DNA from: Caballeronia sordidicola
GTDB taxonomy: Bacteria > Pseudomonadota > Gammaproteobacteria > Burkholderiales > Burkholderiaceae
DNA: 64,000 nt
NCBI RefSeq assembly: GCF_001544455.2
Contig: NZ_FCOC02000005.1
Span: forward strand, 124,001-188,000
Direction: 5' to 3'
The notes beneath the pieces are model-generated. The model made no database searches. It saw only the letters and a list, made by a program, of their open reading frames with translations, and was not told the origin of the DNA. A program made the translations under genes and the position numbers. Within the stretch, counting starts at the first letter, position 1; the number at the start of each line of letters is the position of its first letter. Shown here piece by piece: positions 37,805 to 51,251 of the stretch.

Positions 37805-39337
37805 ATGAAATTTTCATATTCGTGCGCATCCGCGTCCGCGGCGCCCACGACACCCATAAAACGCAGTGCGCTGGCTGCGGCGTTCGCCGCTTTCGTGCTG
37901 GCGGGCTGCGCGAACTATGCGGGCATCAGCAGCGACAAGCAGATCACCGAGCCACAGAACGACGCGTTGCAAGCCACGCAAAGTGTGCCGTCGCAAGGCG
38001 GTCAATGGCCGTCGCTCGACTGGGCGAAGCAGTTCGGCGATCCGCAATTGCCGCAGTTGATCGACGAAGCGCTTGCCGGCAATCCGTCGATTGCGCAGGC
38101 TCAAGCCCGGATCGCGAAGGCGTCGTCTTACATTGAAAGCTCGCGCGCCGGGCTTTATCCGAAGGTGAACGGGTCGTATTCGTGGTCTCGCGAGCTTTTT
38201 TCGGCGAATGCGCTCTATCCGCCTCCGTATGGCGGCACCTGGTATAGCGAAAACAATGCGCTCGTGAGCGCGTCCTGGGACCTTGACCTGTGGGGCAAGA
38301 ACCGCTCGCGGCTCAATCAGGCCGTGTCGCAGCAGAAGGCCGCCGAGGCCGACATGCAGCAAGCGCGCGTCACGCTGGCGGCGTCGGTTGCGCAGACGTA
38401 TAACCAACTCGCGCTGCTCTATGCCTTGCGCGATGTCGCCCAGCGCGAGATTGCAAACCGCTCCGACGTGGGTCGCATCACGACTGGCCGCGTGAACGCC
38501 GGGCTCGATACCAACGTCGAAATCCGCACCGCAGAAGGCAACATCGCGACGAGCCAGACGAACCTGTCGGAACTCGACGGCCAGATCACGACCACGCGTT
38601 ATCAGCTTGGCGCGTTGCTCGGCCAGGGACCGGATCGCGGGCTCAGGATCGCGAACCCTGTGCTGAATTCGAAGATCGAAATCGCGCTGCCGGACAACGT
38701 GCCCGCGGACCTGATCGCGCGGCGACCGGACATTGTCGCGGCGCGCTGGCAGGTGGAAGCGGCGACGTCGAACGTTAAGGAAGCGAAGGCCGAGTTTTTC
38801 CCGGACATCAATTTGTCGGCGGCAGCGGGTTTCGATGCCTTCGGCTGGGGCCGTTTCTTCACCTCGAGCAGCCGTCAGTTCAACGCGGGGCCGGCCATCC
38901 ATTTGCCGATCTTCGACGCAGGCGCGCTGCGCGCCCAGTTGAAAGGCCGTTATGCGGACTTCGACCTCGACGTAGCGAACTACAACCAGACGCTGGTCAA
39001 CGCGCTGAACGACGTGGCGACGCAGATTGCATCGATTCGTTCGGTCGATCAGCAAACGAGCGACGCCACCCGCGCCCTCGACGCCTCCACGCATGCGTAT
39101 CAACTTGCCGTGATCCGCTACAAGGCGGGGTTGTCGCCGCAGTTGCAAGTGCTCACCGCCGACCAGAACCGGCTGTCGAACGAACAGACTGTGACGAACC
39201 TGCGGATGAAACGGCGCGATCTCCAGATCGGCTTGATCAAGGCGCTCGGCGGCGGTTTCGATGCCGCGGATACCAACCTCGCCATCGACGGTCAGACGTC
39301 GAAGACCGCATCGGTCGCGCCGAAGACCGCCGAGTGA
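37805..39337 (+). CDS. outer-membrane efflux factor, NodT-type lipoprotein
   Basis: TolC/OprM-family channel, the outer-membrane part of a tripartite pump. The product has 510 residues from ATG 37805. The lipobox is FVLAGC; a Cys follows the signal peptide near residue 36. Two OEP repeats are visible, for example LIDEALAGNPSIAQAQARIA, SWDLDLWGKNRSRLNQAVSQ, and RRPDIVAARWQVEAATSNV, LPIFDAGALRAQLKGRYADF. The C-terminus carries a Thr/Ser-rich tail. It is followed 76 bases later by the adaptor. Confidence 0.93.
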   Translation: MKFSYSCASASAAPTTPIKRSALAAAFAAFVLAGCANYAGISSDKQITEPQNDALQATQSVPSQGGQWPSLDWAKQFGDPQLPQLIDEALAGNPSIAQAQARIAKASSYIESSRAGLYPKVNGSYSWSRELFSANALYPPPYGGTWYSENNALVSASWDLDLWGKNRSRLNQAVSQQKAAEADMQQARVTLAASVAQTYNQLALLYALRDVAQREIANRSDVGRITTGRVNAGLDTNVEIRTAEGNIATSQTNLSELDGQITTTRYQLGALLGQGPDRGLRIANPVLNSKIEIALPDNVPADLIARRPDIVAARWQVEAATSNVKEAKAEFFPDINLSAAAGFDAFGWGRFFTSSSRQFNAGPAIHLPIFDAGALRAQLKGRYADFDLDVANYNQTLVNALNDVATQIASIRSVDQQTSDATRALDASTHAYQLAVIRYKAGLSPQLQVLTADQNRLSNEQTVTNLRMKRRDLQIGLIKALGGGFDAADTNLAIDGQTSKTASVAPKTAE

Positions 39338-39413
39338 TCCAACCCGAATCGAACTGAACCATCGAACTGAACCGACTGGCAGCAACTCAAGACAGAGAAT
39401 ACGGAGCTATTCA

Positions 39414-40673
39414 ATGAGCGACTCTCAACAAAACGCCGCAGCAGCACCGGCGCCTAAAACCAGCAACACCAAGCGCCGCGTGCTGATGTCACTGATCGTG
39501 CTGGTCGTGATCATCGCGGCTGTTGCATACGGCCTGTACTACTTCCTGGTCGCGCGTTTCCATGAAAGCACCGACGACGCTTATGTGAACGGCAACATCG
39601 TGCAGATCACGCCGCAAGTGGTCGGCACAGTAATTTCGGTGAATGCGGACGACACGCAAACCGTGAAGATGGGCGATCCGCTCGTCGTGCTCGACCCGGC
39701 CGATTCCAAGGTCGCGCTCGATCAGGCCGAGGCGAATCTCGCGCAGACGGTGCGCCAGGTCCGCACGCTGTTCGTGAACGACAACCAGTACCAGGCGCAA
39801 GTCGCGCTGCGCCAGTCGGATTTGTCGCGTGCCCAGGACGACTTGCGCCGCCGCTTGACGATTGCGCAGACCGGCGCGATCTCGGGCGAGGAAATCTCTC
39901 ACGCGCGTGACGCGGTGCGCGGCGCGCAGGCTTCGCTGAATGCCGCCCAGCAGGAGTTGCAGTCGAACCGCTCGCTGACGTCGAACACGACCATCGCAAG
40001 CCATCCGAATGTGCTCGCGGCCGCTGCCAAAGTCCGCGATTCGTACATCAACTACGCACGCAACACCATGCCGGCGCCGGTGACGGGTTATGTCGCGAAG
40101 CGTTCGGTGCAGGTCGGGCAGCGCGTCTCGCCGGGCACGCCGCTGATGGCGATTGTGCCGCTGAACGGCGTCTGGATCGATGCCAACTTCAAGGAAGTGC
40201 AGTTGACGCACATGCGTATCGGTCAGCCTGTGGAACTGACGGCGGACGTGTATGGATCGGGCGTCGTGTTTCACGGCAAGGTGATCGGTTTCTCGGCGGG
40301 TACGGGTTCGGCGTTTTCGCTGTTGCCGGCGCAAAACGCGACCGGCAACTGGATCAAGGTCGTGCAGCGCCTGCCGGTTCGGATCGCGCTTGATCCGCAG
40401 GAACTCGAAAAGCATCCGCTGCGCATCGGTCTTTCGATGAACGTGGACGTTTCCATCAAGGACGAGAACGGCGGCCAGCTTGGCGCCGCGCCCAACACCG
40501 TGTACCAGACCGATGTATTCGCGAAGTACGGCGATCAGGCAGACGCCGAAATCGCCCGCATTATCGCGGCGAACGAAGGTACGTCAGGTCCGGGCACGGG
40601 CAATGGTCCACAAAAGACATCGAAGGAAAACGTTCAGCCGGCGACGAAGCAAGACCTCGCCAAGCTGATGTAA
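39414..40673 (+). CDS. emrA: EmrA-type membrane-fusion adaptor
   Basis: Periplasmic adaptor linking the EmrB pump to the outer-membrane factor. The product has 419 residues from ATG 39414 (GGAG upstream). One N-terminal membrane helix (VLMSLIVLVVIIAAVAYGLYY) is followed by the HlyD/biotinyl-lipoyl motif STDDAYVNGNIVQITPQVVG. A coiled-coil hairpin runs through about 120-230. The barrel segment includes APVTGYVAKRSVQVGQRVSPG. The C-terminal tail is Lys/Thr-rich. Confidence 0.93.
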   Translation: MSDSQQNAAAAPAPKTSNTKRRVLMSLIVLVVIIAAVAYGLYYFLVARFHESTDDAYVNGNIVQITPQVVGTVISVNADDTQTVKMGDPLVVLDPADSKVALDQAEANLAQTVRQVRTLFVNDNQYQAQVALRQSDLSRAQDDLRRRLTIAQTGAISGEEISHARDAVRGAQASLNAAQQELQSNRSLTSNTTIASHPNVLAAAAKVRDSYINYARNTMPAPVTGYVAKRSVQVGQRVSPGTPLMAIVPLNGVWIDANFKEVQLTHMRIGQPVELTADVYGSGVVFHGKVIGFSAGTGSAFSLLPAQNATGNWIKVVQRLPVRIALDPQELEKHPLRIGLSMNVDVSIKDENGGQLGAAPNTVYQTDVFAKYGDQADAEIARIIAANEGTSGPGTGNGPQKTSKENVQPATKQDLAKLM

Positions 40674-40704
40674 GCGCCCTTCAAAGTCTTCCGGAACCGT
40701 TCTT

Positions 40705-42264
40705 ATGTCTCAACCCAACGCCGTTCATCCACCGCTGGAAGGCGCGAAACTCGTGATCGGCACGATCGCGGTGTCGCTCGCGGTGTTCATGAACGTGCTC
40801 GATACATCGATTGCGAACGTGTCCATTCCGTCCATATCCGGCGACCTTGGGGTGTCGTCGGATCAGGGCACGTGGGTGATCACATCGTTCGCGGTCGCCA
40901 ACGCGATCTCCGTGCCGCTGACCGGCTGGCTCACGCAGCGCTTCGGCCAGGTGCGGCTCTTCATGACGTCGATCGTGCTGTTCGTGATCGCCTCGTGGCT
41001 GTGCGGGCTCGCGCCCAGCCTGCCCTTCCTGCTCGCCGCGCGCGTGCTGCAAGGCGCTGTGGCCGGCCCGATGATCCCGCTCTCGCAAACCTTGCTGCTC
41101 GCGAGTTACCCCAGGGCGAAGGCGCCCATGGCGCTTTCCATGTGGTCGATGACCACGCTGATTGCGCCAGTCGCCGGCCCGATCCTGGGCGGCTGGATTT
41201 CCGACAACATCTCGTGGCCGTGGATTTTTTACGTGAACATACCGGTGGGTATCGTCGCCGCGATTGCCACGTTTGCAATCTTCCGCGAACGCGATTCGGT
41301 GATCCGCAAGGCGCCTATCGATACCGTTGGCCTGGGCCTGCTCGTGATCTGGGTCGGTTCGCTGCAGATCATGCTCGACAAGGGGAAGGACCTCGACTGG
41401 TTCAACTCGACCACCATCGTGGTGTTGACGTTGATCGCGGTGATCGCGCTCGCGTTCTTCATTGTGTGGGAGTTGACCGAAGAACATCCGGTTGTCGACC
41501 TGTCGCTCTTCAAGCTGCGTAATTTCACAGGCGGAACGATCGCGCTGGCAATCGGATACGGGCTGTATTTCGGCAATCTCGTGCTGTTGCCGTTGTGGCT
41601 GCAAACCGATATTGGCTATACCGCCACCGACGCCGGTCTCGTTCTCGCGCCTGTCGGCTTGTTTGCGGTACTGCTCTCGCCCGTGGTCGGCAAATTCCTG
41701 CCGCGCATCGATCCGCGCAAGATCGCGACCGCCGCATTCCTCGTATTCGCGCTCGTGTTCTGGATGCGCTCGCGCTACACCACGGGCGTCGATACCTTCT
41801 CGCTGATGTTGCCCACGTTGATCCAGGGTATCGGCATGGCCGGATTCTTTATCCCGCTGGTCTCGATTACGTTGTCGGGCCTTCCGGGCAACCGGATTCC
41901 GGCTGCGTCGGGATTGTCCAACTTCGTGCGGATCATGTGCGGCGGTATCGGCACGTCGATATTTTCAACCGCCTGGGATCATCGCTCGGGCGTGCATCAC
42001 GCGCAGCTTGTGGAGCAAGCCAATCTGTATAACCCGAACTTTAACGCGTCGATGCAGCAATTCAGCGCGGCCGGGCTCAGTCACGATCAGGGTTATGGAT
42101 TATTCAACAGCATGGCGACGCAGCAGGCGGCGCAGTTGGGCGTGAACGATCTGTTCTATATATCCGCGGCGATTTTTGTTGCGTTGATTGCGTTGATCTG
42201 GATTACCAAGCCCGAACGCTCGGGTGGCGGAGATTCGGCGGCCGCGGCCTCGGCGGCGCATTGA
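40705..42264 (+). CDS. emrB: EmrB/QacA-family (DHA2) drug:proton antiporter
   Basis: Fourteen-helix MFS exporter in the inner membrane. The product has 519 residues. Motif C-like and DHA2 features are FMNVLDTSIANVSIPSISGD near the N-terminus, WVITSFAVANAISVPLTGWL, and RVLQGAVAGPMIPLSQTL. The C-terminal cytoplasmic tail is Ala/Ser-rich. With the adaptor and outer-membrane factor it would export lipophilic drugs or organic acids. Substrate cannot be inferred. Confidence 0.94.
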   Translation: MSQPNAVHPPLEGAKLVIGTIAVSLAVFMNVLDTSIANVSIPSISGDLGVSSDQGTWVITSFAVANAISVPLTGWLTQRFGQVRLFMTSIVLFVIASWLCGLAPSLPFLLAARVLQGAVAGPMIPLSQTLLLASYPRAKAPMALSMWSMTTLIAPVAGPILGGWISDNISWPWIFYVNIPVGIVAAIATFAIFRERDSVIRKAPIDTVGLGLLVIWVGSLQIMLDKGKDLDWFNSTTIVVLTLIAVIALAFFIVWELTEEHPVVDLSLFKLRNFTGGTIALAIGYGLYFGNLVLLPLWLQTDIGYTATDAGLVLAPVGLFAVLLSPVVGKFLPRIDPRKIATAAFLVFALVFWMRSRYTTGVDTFSLMLPTLIQGIGMAGFFIPLVSITLSGLPGNRIPAASGLSNFVRIMCGGIGTSIFSTAWDHRSGVHHAQLVEQANLYNPNFNASMQQFSAAGLSHDQGYGLFNSMATQQAAQLGVNDLFYISAAIFVALIALIWITKPERSGGGDSAAAASAAH

Positions 42265-42292
42265 CGAGTTTGACGACGGGTACAAACTTGCG

Positions 42293-42323
42293 AAAACGCC
42301 ACGGCAAACCGTGGCGTTTTTTT
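42293..42323. terminator. bidirectional terminator between emrB and truB
   Basis: ACGCCACGG and CCGTGGCGT pair perfectly around a CAAA loop, with A residues before and seven T residues after. The T-tract overlaps the truB stop codon. Confidence 0.92.
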
Positions 42324-43251
42324 ATCCTGCGGATACCACAAGCCGCTCGGGCGCCAGCACGCCGTCGGTAGCCCGGGCGACGCCGAGAAGACGTTGTTCA
42401 TCGCGGGAATAGACGCGCACGCGTTGCGCATCCGCTAGACGTTCAGCGATATCCGAAAGTTTGAGCCGCTGTCCCTGGCAAAAACGTCGGCTGGCGTCGG
42501 CGTCGAGGTGAACAGCCGGAAAGGTAGACAGCAAGGCGTCAACCGGTTGCAGCCAGTTATCGCGTTCATCCGGCGCAGCCTCCGAAAGCGTGTCCAGCGT
42601 AACGGCATGCTCAAGCGTCAACGCGCCCACTCCGGTACGCCTCAGCGCCACCAGATGCGCGCCACAACCCAGCTTTTCACCGATATCCTCAGCCAGCGTA
42701 CGCACATACGTACCCTTGCTGCAGGTCACGCGGAACGTCACGTCAGGCAACGCACACGCGATCACTTCCAGCGCGTGGATGGTCACGTTGCGCGCCTCGC
42801 GCTCCACCGTCTGCCCGGCACGCGCGTATTCGTACAACGGTTTGCCGTCACGTTTGAGCGCTGAATACATCGGCGGGACTTGCGTGATGTCACCGCGAAA
42901 ATGGACCATCGCGGCGTGAATCGCGGCTTCGTCGCACGTGACCTCGCGTGTTTGCAGCGCCTCGCCTTCCGCGTCGCCAGTCGTCGTCTGGATGCCCAGT
43001 CGCATGGTGGCTTCGTAGGTCTTGTCCGCTTCAAGCAGATCCTGCGAAAACTTCGTCGCCTCGCCGAAACAGAGCGGCAACAACCCTGTCGCGAGCGGAT
43101 CGAGCGTGCCCGTATGCCCCGCCTTCTTTGCCAGAAAGATTCTTTTGGCGCGAATCAGCGCGTCGTTGCTGGAAAGGCCGAGCGGCTTGTCGAGCAGCAA
43201 CACGCCGTCGAGCAAACGACGCGGAATCTTCGGACGAGCAGAACCGTTCAT
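42322..43251 (-). CDS. truB: tRNA pseudouridine-55 synthase
   Basis: Converts U55 to pseudouridine in tRNA T-loops. The product has 309 residues. The catalytic Asp lies in HTGTLDPLATGLLP (near residue 50). LLDKPLGLSSNDAL at the N-terminus and FRVTCSKGTYVRTLAEDIG are also TruB motifs. A PUA-like C-terminal part is present. Starts four bases after rbfA ends, in the conserved infB-rbfA-truB arrangement. Confidence 0.96.
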   Translation of the reverse strand: MNGSARPKIPRRLLDGVLLLDKPLGLSSNDALIRAKRIFLAKKAGHTGTLDPLATGLLPLCFGEATKFSQDLLEADKTYEATMRLGIQTTTGDAEGEALQTREVTCDEAAIHAAMVHFRGDITQVPPMYSALKRDGKPLYEYARAGQTVEREARNVTIHALEVIACALPDVTFRVTCSKGTYVRTLAEDIGEKLGCGAHLVALRRTGVGALTLEHAVTLDTLSEAAPDERDNWLQPVDALLSTFPAVHLDADASRRFCQGQRLKLSDIAERLADAQRVRVYSRDEQRLLGVARATDGVLAPERLVVSAG

Positions 43252-43254
43252 CGA

Positions 43255-43659
43255 TCAGGCGCCCTTCTCGTCTTGGTCTTCTTGATCCGGCTCTTCGTCG
43301 TCCTTTGCGCGCGTGGAGTTCGCTTCATCGATCAGCTTCGACATTTCCACCGCACGCACCACAGTCTGGTCGTAGTGGAAATGCAGTGTCGGCACCGTAT
43401 GGATATGCAGGCGCTTGAACAACAGGTTATGCAAATGCCCCGCTGCGTGATTCAAACCGGCTTCGGTTTCTTTCGGATCGCCGGTGAGCGTGGTGAAGTA
43501 CACCTTCGCGTGCGCGTAGTCGGGCGTCAGTTCGACGCTCTGAAACGTCACCATGCCGATGCGCGGGTCCTTCACATCGCGCACCAGTTCAGCGAGATCG
43601 CGTTGGATCTGATCTGCAATCTGCACGTTGCGGTTAGGGGAAGTACGTTTCTTGGCCAT
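43255..43659 (-). CDS. rbfA: 30S ribosome-binding factor A
   Basis: Small KH-fold factor needed for 16S rRNA maturation and cold adaptation. The product has 134 residues from the ATG at 43659. Motifs: [20 protein letters not shown] and [14 protein letters not shown]. The C-terminus is acidic ([15 protein letters not shown]). Located between infB and truB; a terminator-like hairpin precedes it. Confidence 0.93.
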   Translation of the reverse strand: MAKKRTSPNRNVQIADQIQRDLAELVRDVKDPRIGMVTFQSVELTPDYAHAKVYFTTLTGDPKETEAGLNHAAGHLHNLLFKRLHIHTVPTLHFHYDQTVVRAVEMSKLIDEANSTRAKDDEEPDQEDQDEKGA

Positions 43660-43697
43660 GATATTTCCAATAATTTGTGTGTTGCCGGACGCCGCAA

Positions 43698-43735
43698 ACA
43701 AAAAGGGCGGAGCGGGCGTGAAGCCCACTCCGCCC
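43698..43735 (-). terminator. terminator-like hairpin between infB and rbfA
   Basis: A 13-base stem with a five-base loop. The one mismatch is a G:U wobble on the minus-strand RNA and a T-rich tract follows on that strand (43698-43704). It may attenuate rbfA-truB transcription. Confidence 0.75.
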
Positions 43736-43756
43736 TCGAGTCCAGCGGTGAATCTT

Positions 43757-46744
<2,988 letters not shown>

Positions 46745-46837
46745 TCATTCCTCTTGATGCAAGGACAAATTCCCTGCTGTTTGATCGGGGTCATGCGGCC
46801 AGCCGGCCGCGATATATCAGTGCGCCATGGTCATTTC

Positions 46838-48313
46838 TCACTGGAACCAGTGTTCACGTGCTTTCATGATCAACGCCTTAGCGGCATCCTCTTCAATACC
46901 GGTCATCTCGACCAGCTCATCCACAGCCAGCTCCGCGAGGTCGTCGCGTGTCCGGATCTGATGTTCTTCGAGCTTCGCGTACAACTCGTCGCTCATGCCT
47001 TCGAGGCTCTTCAAGTCGAGCGCAATGCCCTCGACCTTCTCTTCATTCGCAATCGCCATTGTCAGAAGCGCGTCACGAGCGCGGTTACGCAGTTCGTGAA
47101 CAGTGTCTTCGTCGAAGGCTTCGATTTCGAGCATTTCGTTGAGCGGCACGTAAGCAATCTCTTCGAGGCTGGTAAAGCCCTCGTCGATGAGAATGTCGGC
47201 CACTTCTTCATCAACGTCGAGCCGCGCCATGAAGAGGCTTCTCAACGTGCCACGCTCTTCGTTCTGCTTCAGCGCGGACTCGTCCGGCGTCATGATGTTG
47301 ATCTGCCAGCCGGTCAGCTCGCTGGCAAGACGCACGTTCTGGCCGCTGCGGCCAATGGCGACCGCCAGTTCATTCTCGTCCACGACGACGTCCATCGAAT
47401 GCTTTTCTTCATCGACGACGATCGACTGTACGGCAGCCGGCGCGAGGGCGCCGATCACGAACTGGGCGGGATCTTCCGACCATAGCACGATGTCGACGTT
47501 CTCGCCACCGAGCTCATTTCGCACCGCCTGCACCCGCGAACCACGAATTCCGACGCACGTACCGATCGGGTCGATACGCTTGTCATAAGCGATCACCCCG
47601 ATTTTCGCACGCACGCCAGGATCGCGCGCAGCCGCCTTGATTTCGAGCAGGCCCTGCTCGATTTCCGGCACTTCCATTTCGAACAGCTTCATCAGGAACT
47701 CAGGCGCCGTGCGGGAGAGTTCGATCTGCGGGCCGCGCGCGGTGCGGTCGACCTTCGCGATATACGCCCGAACCCGGTCGCCCACGCGCAAGTTTTCCTT
47801 CGGGATCAACTGGTCGCGGCGCAAGAGCGCTTCGACACGGCCCGATTCGACGATGAAATTACCCTTGTCCAGACGCTTGACCGCGCCGGTCATGATCTTT
47901 TCGCCGCGTTCCAGGAAGTCATTCAGGATCTGCTCGCGCTCAGCGTCGCGAACCTTCTGAAGAATCACCTGCTTGGCGGCCTGCGCACCGATCCGTCCAA
48001 ACTCGATGGACGGAATGGGTTGCTCGATGTATTCATCGATTTGCGCGTCGGGCTTTTCTTCCTTTGCCTCGAACAACAGGATTTCCTGATCCGGCTCCTG
48101 CAGGCCGGCTTCGTCCGGCACCACCTTCCAGCGGCGGAACGTCTCGTGCTCGCCGCTTTCACGGTCGATCGCCACGCGGATGTCCACGTCTTCCTCGAAC
48201 AGCTTCTTCGTTGCCGAAGCAAGCGCGGCTTCGAGCGCTGCGTACACCACGTCCTTGTTGACGTTCTTCTCGCGCGCCAGCGCATCCGCCAGCATCAAAA
48301 CTTCGCGACTCAT
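46838..48313 (-). CDS. nusA: transcription termination/antitermination factor NusA
   Basis: RNA-polymerase-associated factor for pausing, termination and rRNA antitermination. The product has 491 residues, about the length of the E. coli protein. N-terminal domain 1-130; S1 domain with [17 protein letters not shown] domains with [20 protein letters not shown] and [20 protein letters not shown]; two C-terminal acidic repeats (from about 365), of which the last ends in [16 protein letters not shown]. Its start overlaps the rimP stop by ATGA. Confidence 0.96.
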   Translation of the reverse strand: MSREVLMLADALAREKNVNKDVVYAALEAALASATKKLFEEDVDIRVAIDRESGEHETFRRWKVVPDEAGLQEPDQEILLFEAKEEKPDAQIDEYIEQPIPSIEFGRIGAQAAKQVILQKVRDAEREQILNDFLERGEKIMTGAVKRLDKGNFIVESGRVEALLRRDQLIPKENLRVGDRVRAYIAKVDRTARGPQIELSRTAPEFLMKLFEMEVPEIEQGLLEIKAAARDPGVRAKIGVIAYDKRIDPIGTCVGIRGSRVQAVRNELGGENVDIVLWSEDPAQFVIGALAPAAVQSIVVDEEKHSMDVVVDENELAVAIGRSGQNVRLASELTGWQINIMTPDESALKQNEERGTLRSLFMARLDVDEEVADILIDEGFTSLEEIAYVPLNEMLEIEAFDEDTVHELRNRARDALLTMAIANEEKVEGIALDLKSLEGMSDELYAKLEEHQIRTRDDLAELAVDELVEMTGIEEDAAKALIMKAREHWFQ

Positions 48314-48771
48314 TGTTTGCGGCTCCTAAAGTCAACTTTGGGGACGAGACGTGCTTTATCGAGGTCTGCGAGCGTGAAATCGAGCATCGCAGCGCCGCCG
48401 TCCTTCCCTTCGAATTCCAAACCGATCGACTCGCCGTCCGGTGCATGCAGGATGCCCCGGTACGACTTGCGCCCGTCCAGCGGCTTCTTCAATGTAATAG
48501 TGGCTTCGCTGCCCGCGAAGCGTTCGAAATCCGCCAATTTCTTGAGCGGACGATCGAGACCCGGCGATCCGACTTCAAGACGCGAGTAATCGATATTTTC
48601 CACTTCGAACAGATACTGAAGCTGACGTGTGACTTTCTCGCAGTCTTCAATCGCGATACCGGCAGGCTGGTCAATCGAGATACGCAGCAAACCGCCTCCC
48701 GCGCGCTCGATCTCAACAAGCTCGTAGCCCAGGCCCGAGACCGTGGTTTCGATGATTTCCGTCAGTTGCAC
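48310..48771 (-). CDS. rimP: ribosome maturation factor RimP (GTG start)
   Basis: Needed for 30S subunit maturation. The product has 153 residues, the normal family length, if the GTG at 48771 is used; a GGAG lies nine bases before it, while longer starts would add 24 residues not found in the family. Motifs: [53 protein letters not shown]. Overlaps nusA by four bases. Confidence 0.93.
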   Translation of the reverse strand: MQLTEIIETTVSGLGYELVEIERAGGGLLRISIDQPAGIAIEDCEKVTRQLQYLFEVENIDYSRLEVGSPGLDRPLKKLADFERFAGSEATITLKKPLDGRKSYRGILHAPDGESIGLEFEGKDGGAAMLDFTLADLDKARLVPKVDFRSRKQ

Positions 48772-49216
48772 AGTGAGTGACTCCAAGATGTTCGCGCGCT
48801 CCACGCCGAACACCTGCGGACCGCGCCTTGAGCCGGCGCTCATTCGTTACCCCGAGATGCAGAACCGAACAGCCAAAAAAAAATGGGCGCAACGCCCATC
48901 CTTCTGTACCGCGATCACACCCGGGCAGCGAAACAGTCACCATGCCCATCGACTTCGAGATTTTAGCCATTTTTCGGGATAAACGCAACCGGCACGCCCT
49001 GTATATAGGCGGTTGACGGCCTTTTACAAGGCAAATCGAAGAGGTTTATCCACGCAATCGCGCGCTTGCCCCGTTTGTCCGCGTTTGCCTATTGTCGAAA
49101 CCACGTGGGCGGCGTGGCGGCGGGATGAACTAGCGACTCGCGCCGAGCCGCTAGTCCCGAACTATCACGTCACAGCGTATGGCGCTGACCCGTGCTGATC
49201 AGCAACCAACCATTTA
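48772..49216. other. intergenic region between rimP and rluB
   Basis: No gene is supported here. It contains the terminator at 48875-48899 and must hold the promoter of the rimP-nusA-infB operon; no clear promoter was picked out by eye. The part next to rluB (49000-49216) shows nothing recognisable. Confidence 0.4.
48875..48899 (-). terminator. intrinsic terminator downstream of rluB
   Basis: ATGGGCG and CGCCCAT pair around a CAA loop; on the minus strand a run of nine T residues follows. It ends transcripts coming from scpB-rluB. Confidence 0.85.
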
Positions 49217-51124
49217 TCAGCGGCCGCGCGTGCGATTGCGCGGCGCCGGACGAGCGCCGTCGCGACCTGGTCCGCTGCGTGCGTTGCCGCCATTTCCTTG
49301 CGGACCCGCTCCCGGAGCGCCTTGACGGCCGCCCTGCCCGGAGCGTTTGCCGCCTGCGTTCGCCGGGCGTCCGCCGGGCGCACCGTTGCTCATGCCAGGA
49401 GCGCCGGGCGGCCGGCTGCCGCGCGGACCGCCCGCCGATCCTCCCGGACGCGGCAAGGCACGGTTTCCATTTGCTTCGCCGCCTGCGCGGTTGCCGTTTG
49501 GCTCCCGGCCGCCATTGTTGCCACGTGCTCCATAACCGCCGCCCGTTCCGTTGCCATTACCCGCGTATCCGCCGCCGAATCCACCCGGTGCGCCACGACG
49601 GCCGCCCGGGCCGCCACGCGCCGGCGTTTGAGCCAGGCGGTTGTGGGAACTCAGAACCGGCTCGCGCGTGATGAAGCCCATGGATGTCTGCAGCGGATCC
49701 GGCTGGACACGCGGAGGAGCGCTGCGCGCGCCGCGCTCCTCGGCCGGCGCCTTGAGTCCAACCGATGCCAGCAGGCCACGAACTTCGTTATCTTCCAGCT
49801 CTTCCCATCGGCCGCGCTTCAAACCCTTTGGCAAGGCAATCGGGCCGTGCCGGGTGCGGATGAGACGGCTGACCATCAGACCGGCCGCCTCGAACATCCG
49901 GCGCACTTCGCGATTGCGGCCCTCGGCCAGCGCCACGTGATACCAGTGGTTCGTGCCTTCGCCGCCGCCATCGCGGATACGCAGGAAATTCGCCGGCCCG
50001 TCTTCCAGTTCCACGCCGCTCAAGAGTTTCTGACGCATGCCTTCCGACAACTCGCCGACTACCCGGACCGCGTATTCACGCTCGACGCTGTAGCGCGGAT
50101 GCATGAAACGGTTGGCGAGATCGCCGGACGTTGTCAGCAGCAACAGGCCTTCCGTGTTGAAGTCGAGCCGGCCGACCGCAAGCCACTTGGCCGTCTTCAT
50201 GGCCGGAAGGCTGTCGAACACCGACGGACGCCCTTCCGGATCGGCATGACTCACGATCTCGCCGGTCGGCTTGTGATACAGCAGGATGCGCGGCGGCTTG
50301 CTCGAGAGCTTGCGCTTCACCGGCTTGCCGTTGATACGAACCTGGTCGGTCGGCATGATCCGCTGGCCAATATGGGCCGGCTCGCCATTCACCGATACCC
50401 GTCCAGCCACGATCAATTCTTCCATGTCGCGGCGCGAACCCATGCCGGCTTCGGCCAGCACCTTGTGAAGCTTCGGCGTGTCGTCGTCGGCTTCCAGGAC
50501 GCGTTTTTGCGGTGCGGGTCTGCCCCGGCGCAGCATCGGGGCGCGCACGCCGCCTGAGGTGTTGTCGGCGTCGAAAGCCGGCGACGTCACGTATTCGAAG
50601 ACGTCGTCTACCGCAGCGGCCACGGGGGTAGGATTGATCGCAGCATCTTCGCGGCGGCCGCGCTTTTGACCCTGCCCGGCTTGTGCCTGGCGCGGTGAGC
50701 GACGACCTTCGCGCTGAGCCTGCCCGTCACGCTGGCCTTCGCCTTGCGCGGGACGCGGTCCGCGCGGCGGCCTGCCTCCCGACGCTTCACGCATATTTTC
50801 CTCGCGTGGGGCGCGCGGCGCCCGGGGAGCACGCGGTCCAGCGTCCTTGCGCGGCGCACGCGGCGCGGGCTCACCGTCCAGAGGAGCTTCTGCCATCGCG
50901 CCCGGCGTCGGCAACGCACCCTCGCCGCCCTTCGTCTTGGCGACGGCGCGGCGACGGGCAATCAGGCTGCGAGGCCCACGCCGCAAACCGCGACGCGGCC
51001 GTTCCTCGCCGTCGGCGGGTTCGTCGGTGCGTGTGCGTTCGCCTGTGTCGGCCTGGCCATGTGCGTCATCGGCACGAACGGGGCGCTCGGATTCGGGCGA
51101 ATCGCTGTCGTGGGAATGTGTCAA
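49217..51124 (-). CDS. rluB: 23S rRNA pseudouridine-2605 synthase RluB with long disordered tails
   Basis: RsuA/RluB-family pseudouridine synthase. The core lies in the middle: S4 domain ([20 protein letters not shown]), catalytic Asp in [20 protein letters not shown], and [15 protein letters not shown]. The core is flanked by about 200 residues of Arg/Pro/Ala/Glu-rich N-terminal sequence and about 150 residues of Gly/Arg/Asn-rich C-terminal sequence ([12 protein letters not shown]). The TTG at 51124 is chosen since GAGG lies at proper spacing and the following THSHDS is a plausible N-terminus; an ATG at 51196 without ribosome site is an alternative. Length with TTG is 635 residues, far above E. 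coli RluB. Confidence 0.88.
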   Translation of the reverse strand: MTHSHDSDSPESERPVRADDAHGQADTGERTRTDEPADGEERPRRGLRRGPRSLIARRRAVAKTKGGEGALPTPGAMAEAPLDGEPAPRAPRKDAGPRAPRAPRAPREENMREASGGRPPRGPRPAQGEGQRDGQAQREGRRSPRQAQAGQGQKRGRREDAAINPTPVAAAVDDVFEYVTSPAFDADNTSGGVRAPMLRRGRPAPQKRVLEADDDTPKLHKVLAEAGMGSRRDMEELIVAGRVSVNGEPAHIGQRIMPTDQVRINGKPVKRKLSSKPPRILLYHKPTGEIVSHADPEGRPSVFDSLPAMKTAKWLAVGRLDFNTEGLLLLTTSGDLANRFMHPRYSVEREYAVRVVGELSEGMRQKLLSGVELEDGPANFLRIRDGGGEGTNHWYHVALAEGRNREVRRMFEAAGLMVSRLIRTRHGPIALPKGLKRGRWEELEDNEVRGLLASVGLKAPAEERGARSAPPRVQPDPLQTSMGFITREPVLSSHNRLAQTPARGGPGGRRGAPGGFGGGYAGNGNGTGGGYGARGNNGGREPNGNRAGGEANGNRALPRPGGSAGGPRGSRPPGAPGMSNGAPGGRPANAGGKRSGQGGRQGAPGAGPQGNGGNARSGPGRDGARPAPRNRTRGR

Positions 51125-51251
51125 AACAACCTCAATTGTGTCGGGTCGCGCGCCCGTAGCAAGGCGCGTCAAAAAATCCGGCCGATGGTGATGCATAGCC
51201 GAATGAAGGTTTCGTGCAAACGGGCTTGCCAATAGGGCTTGCCAGTCGATC

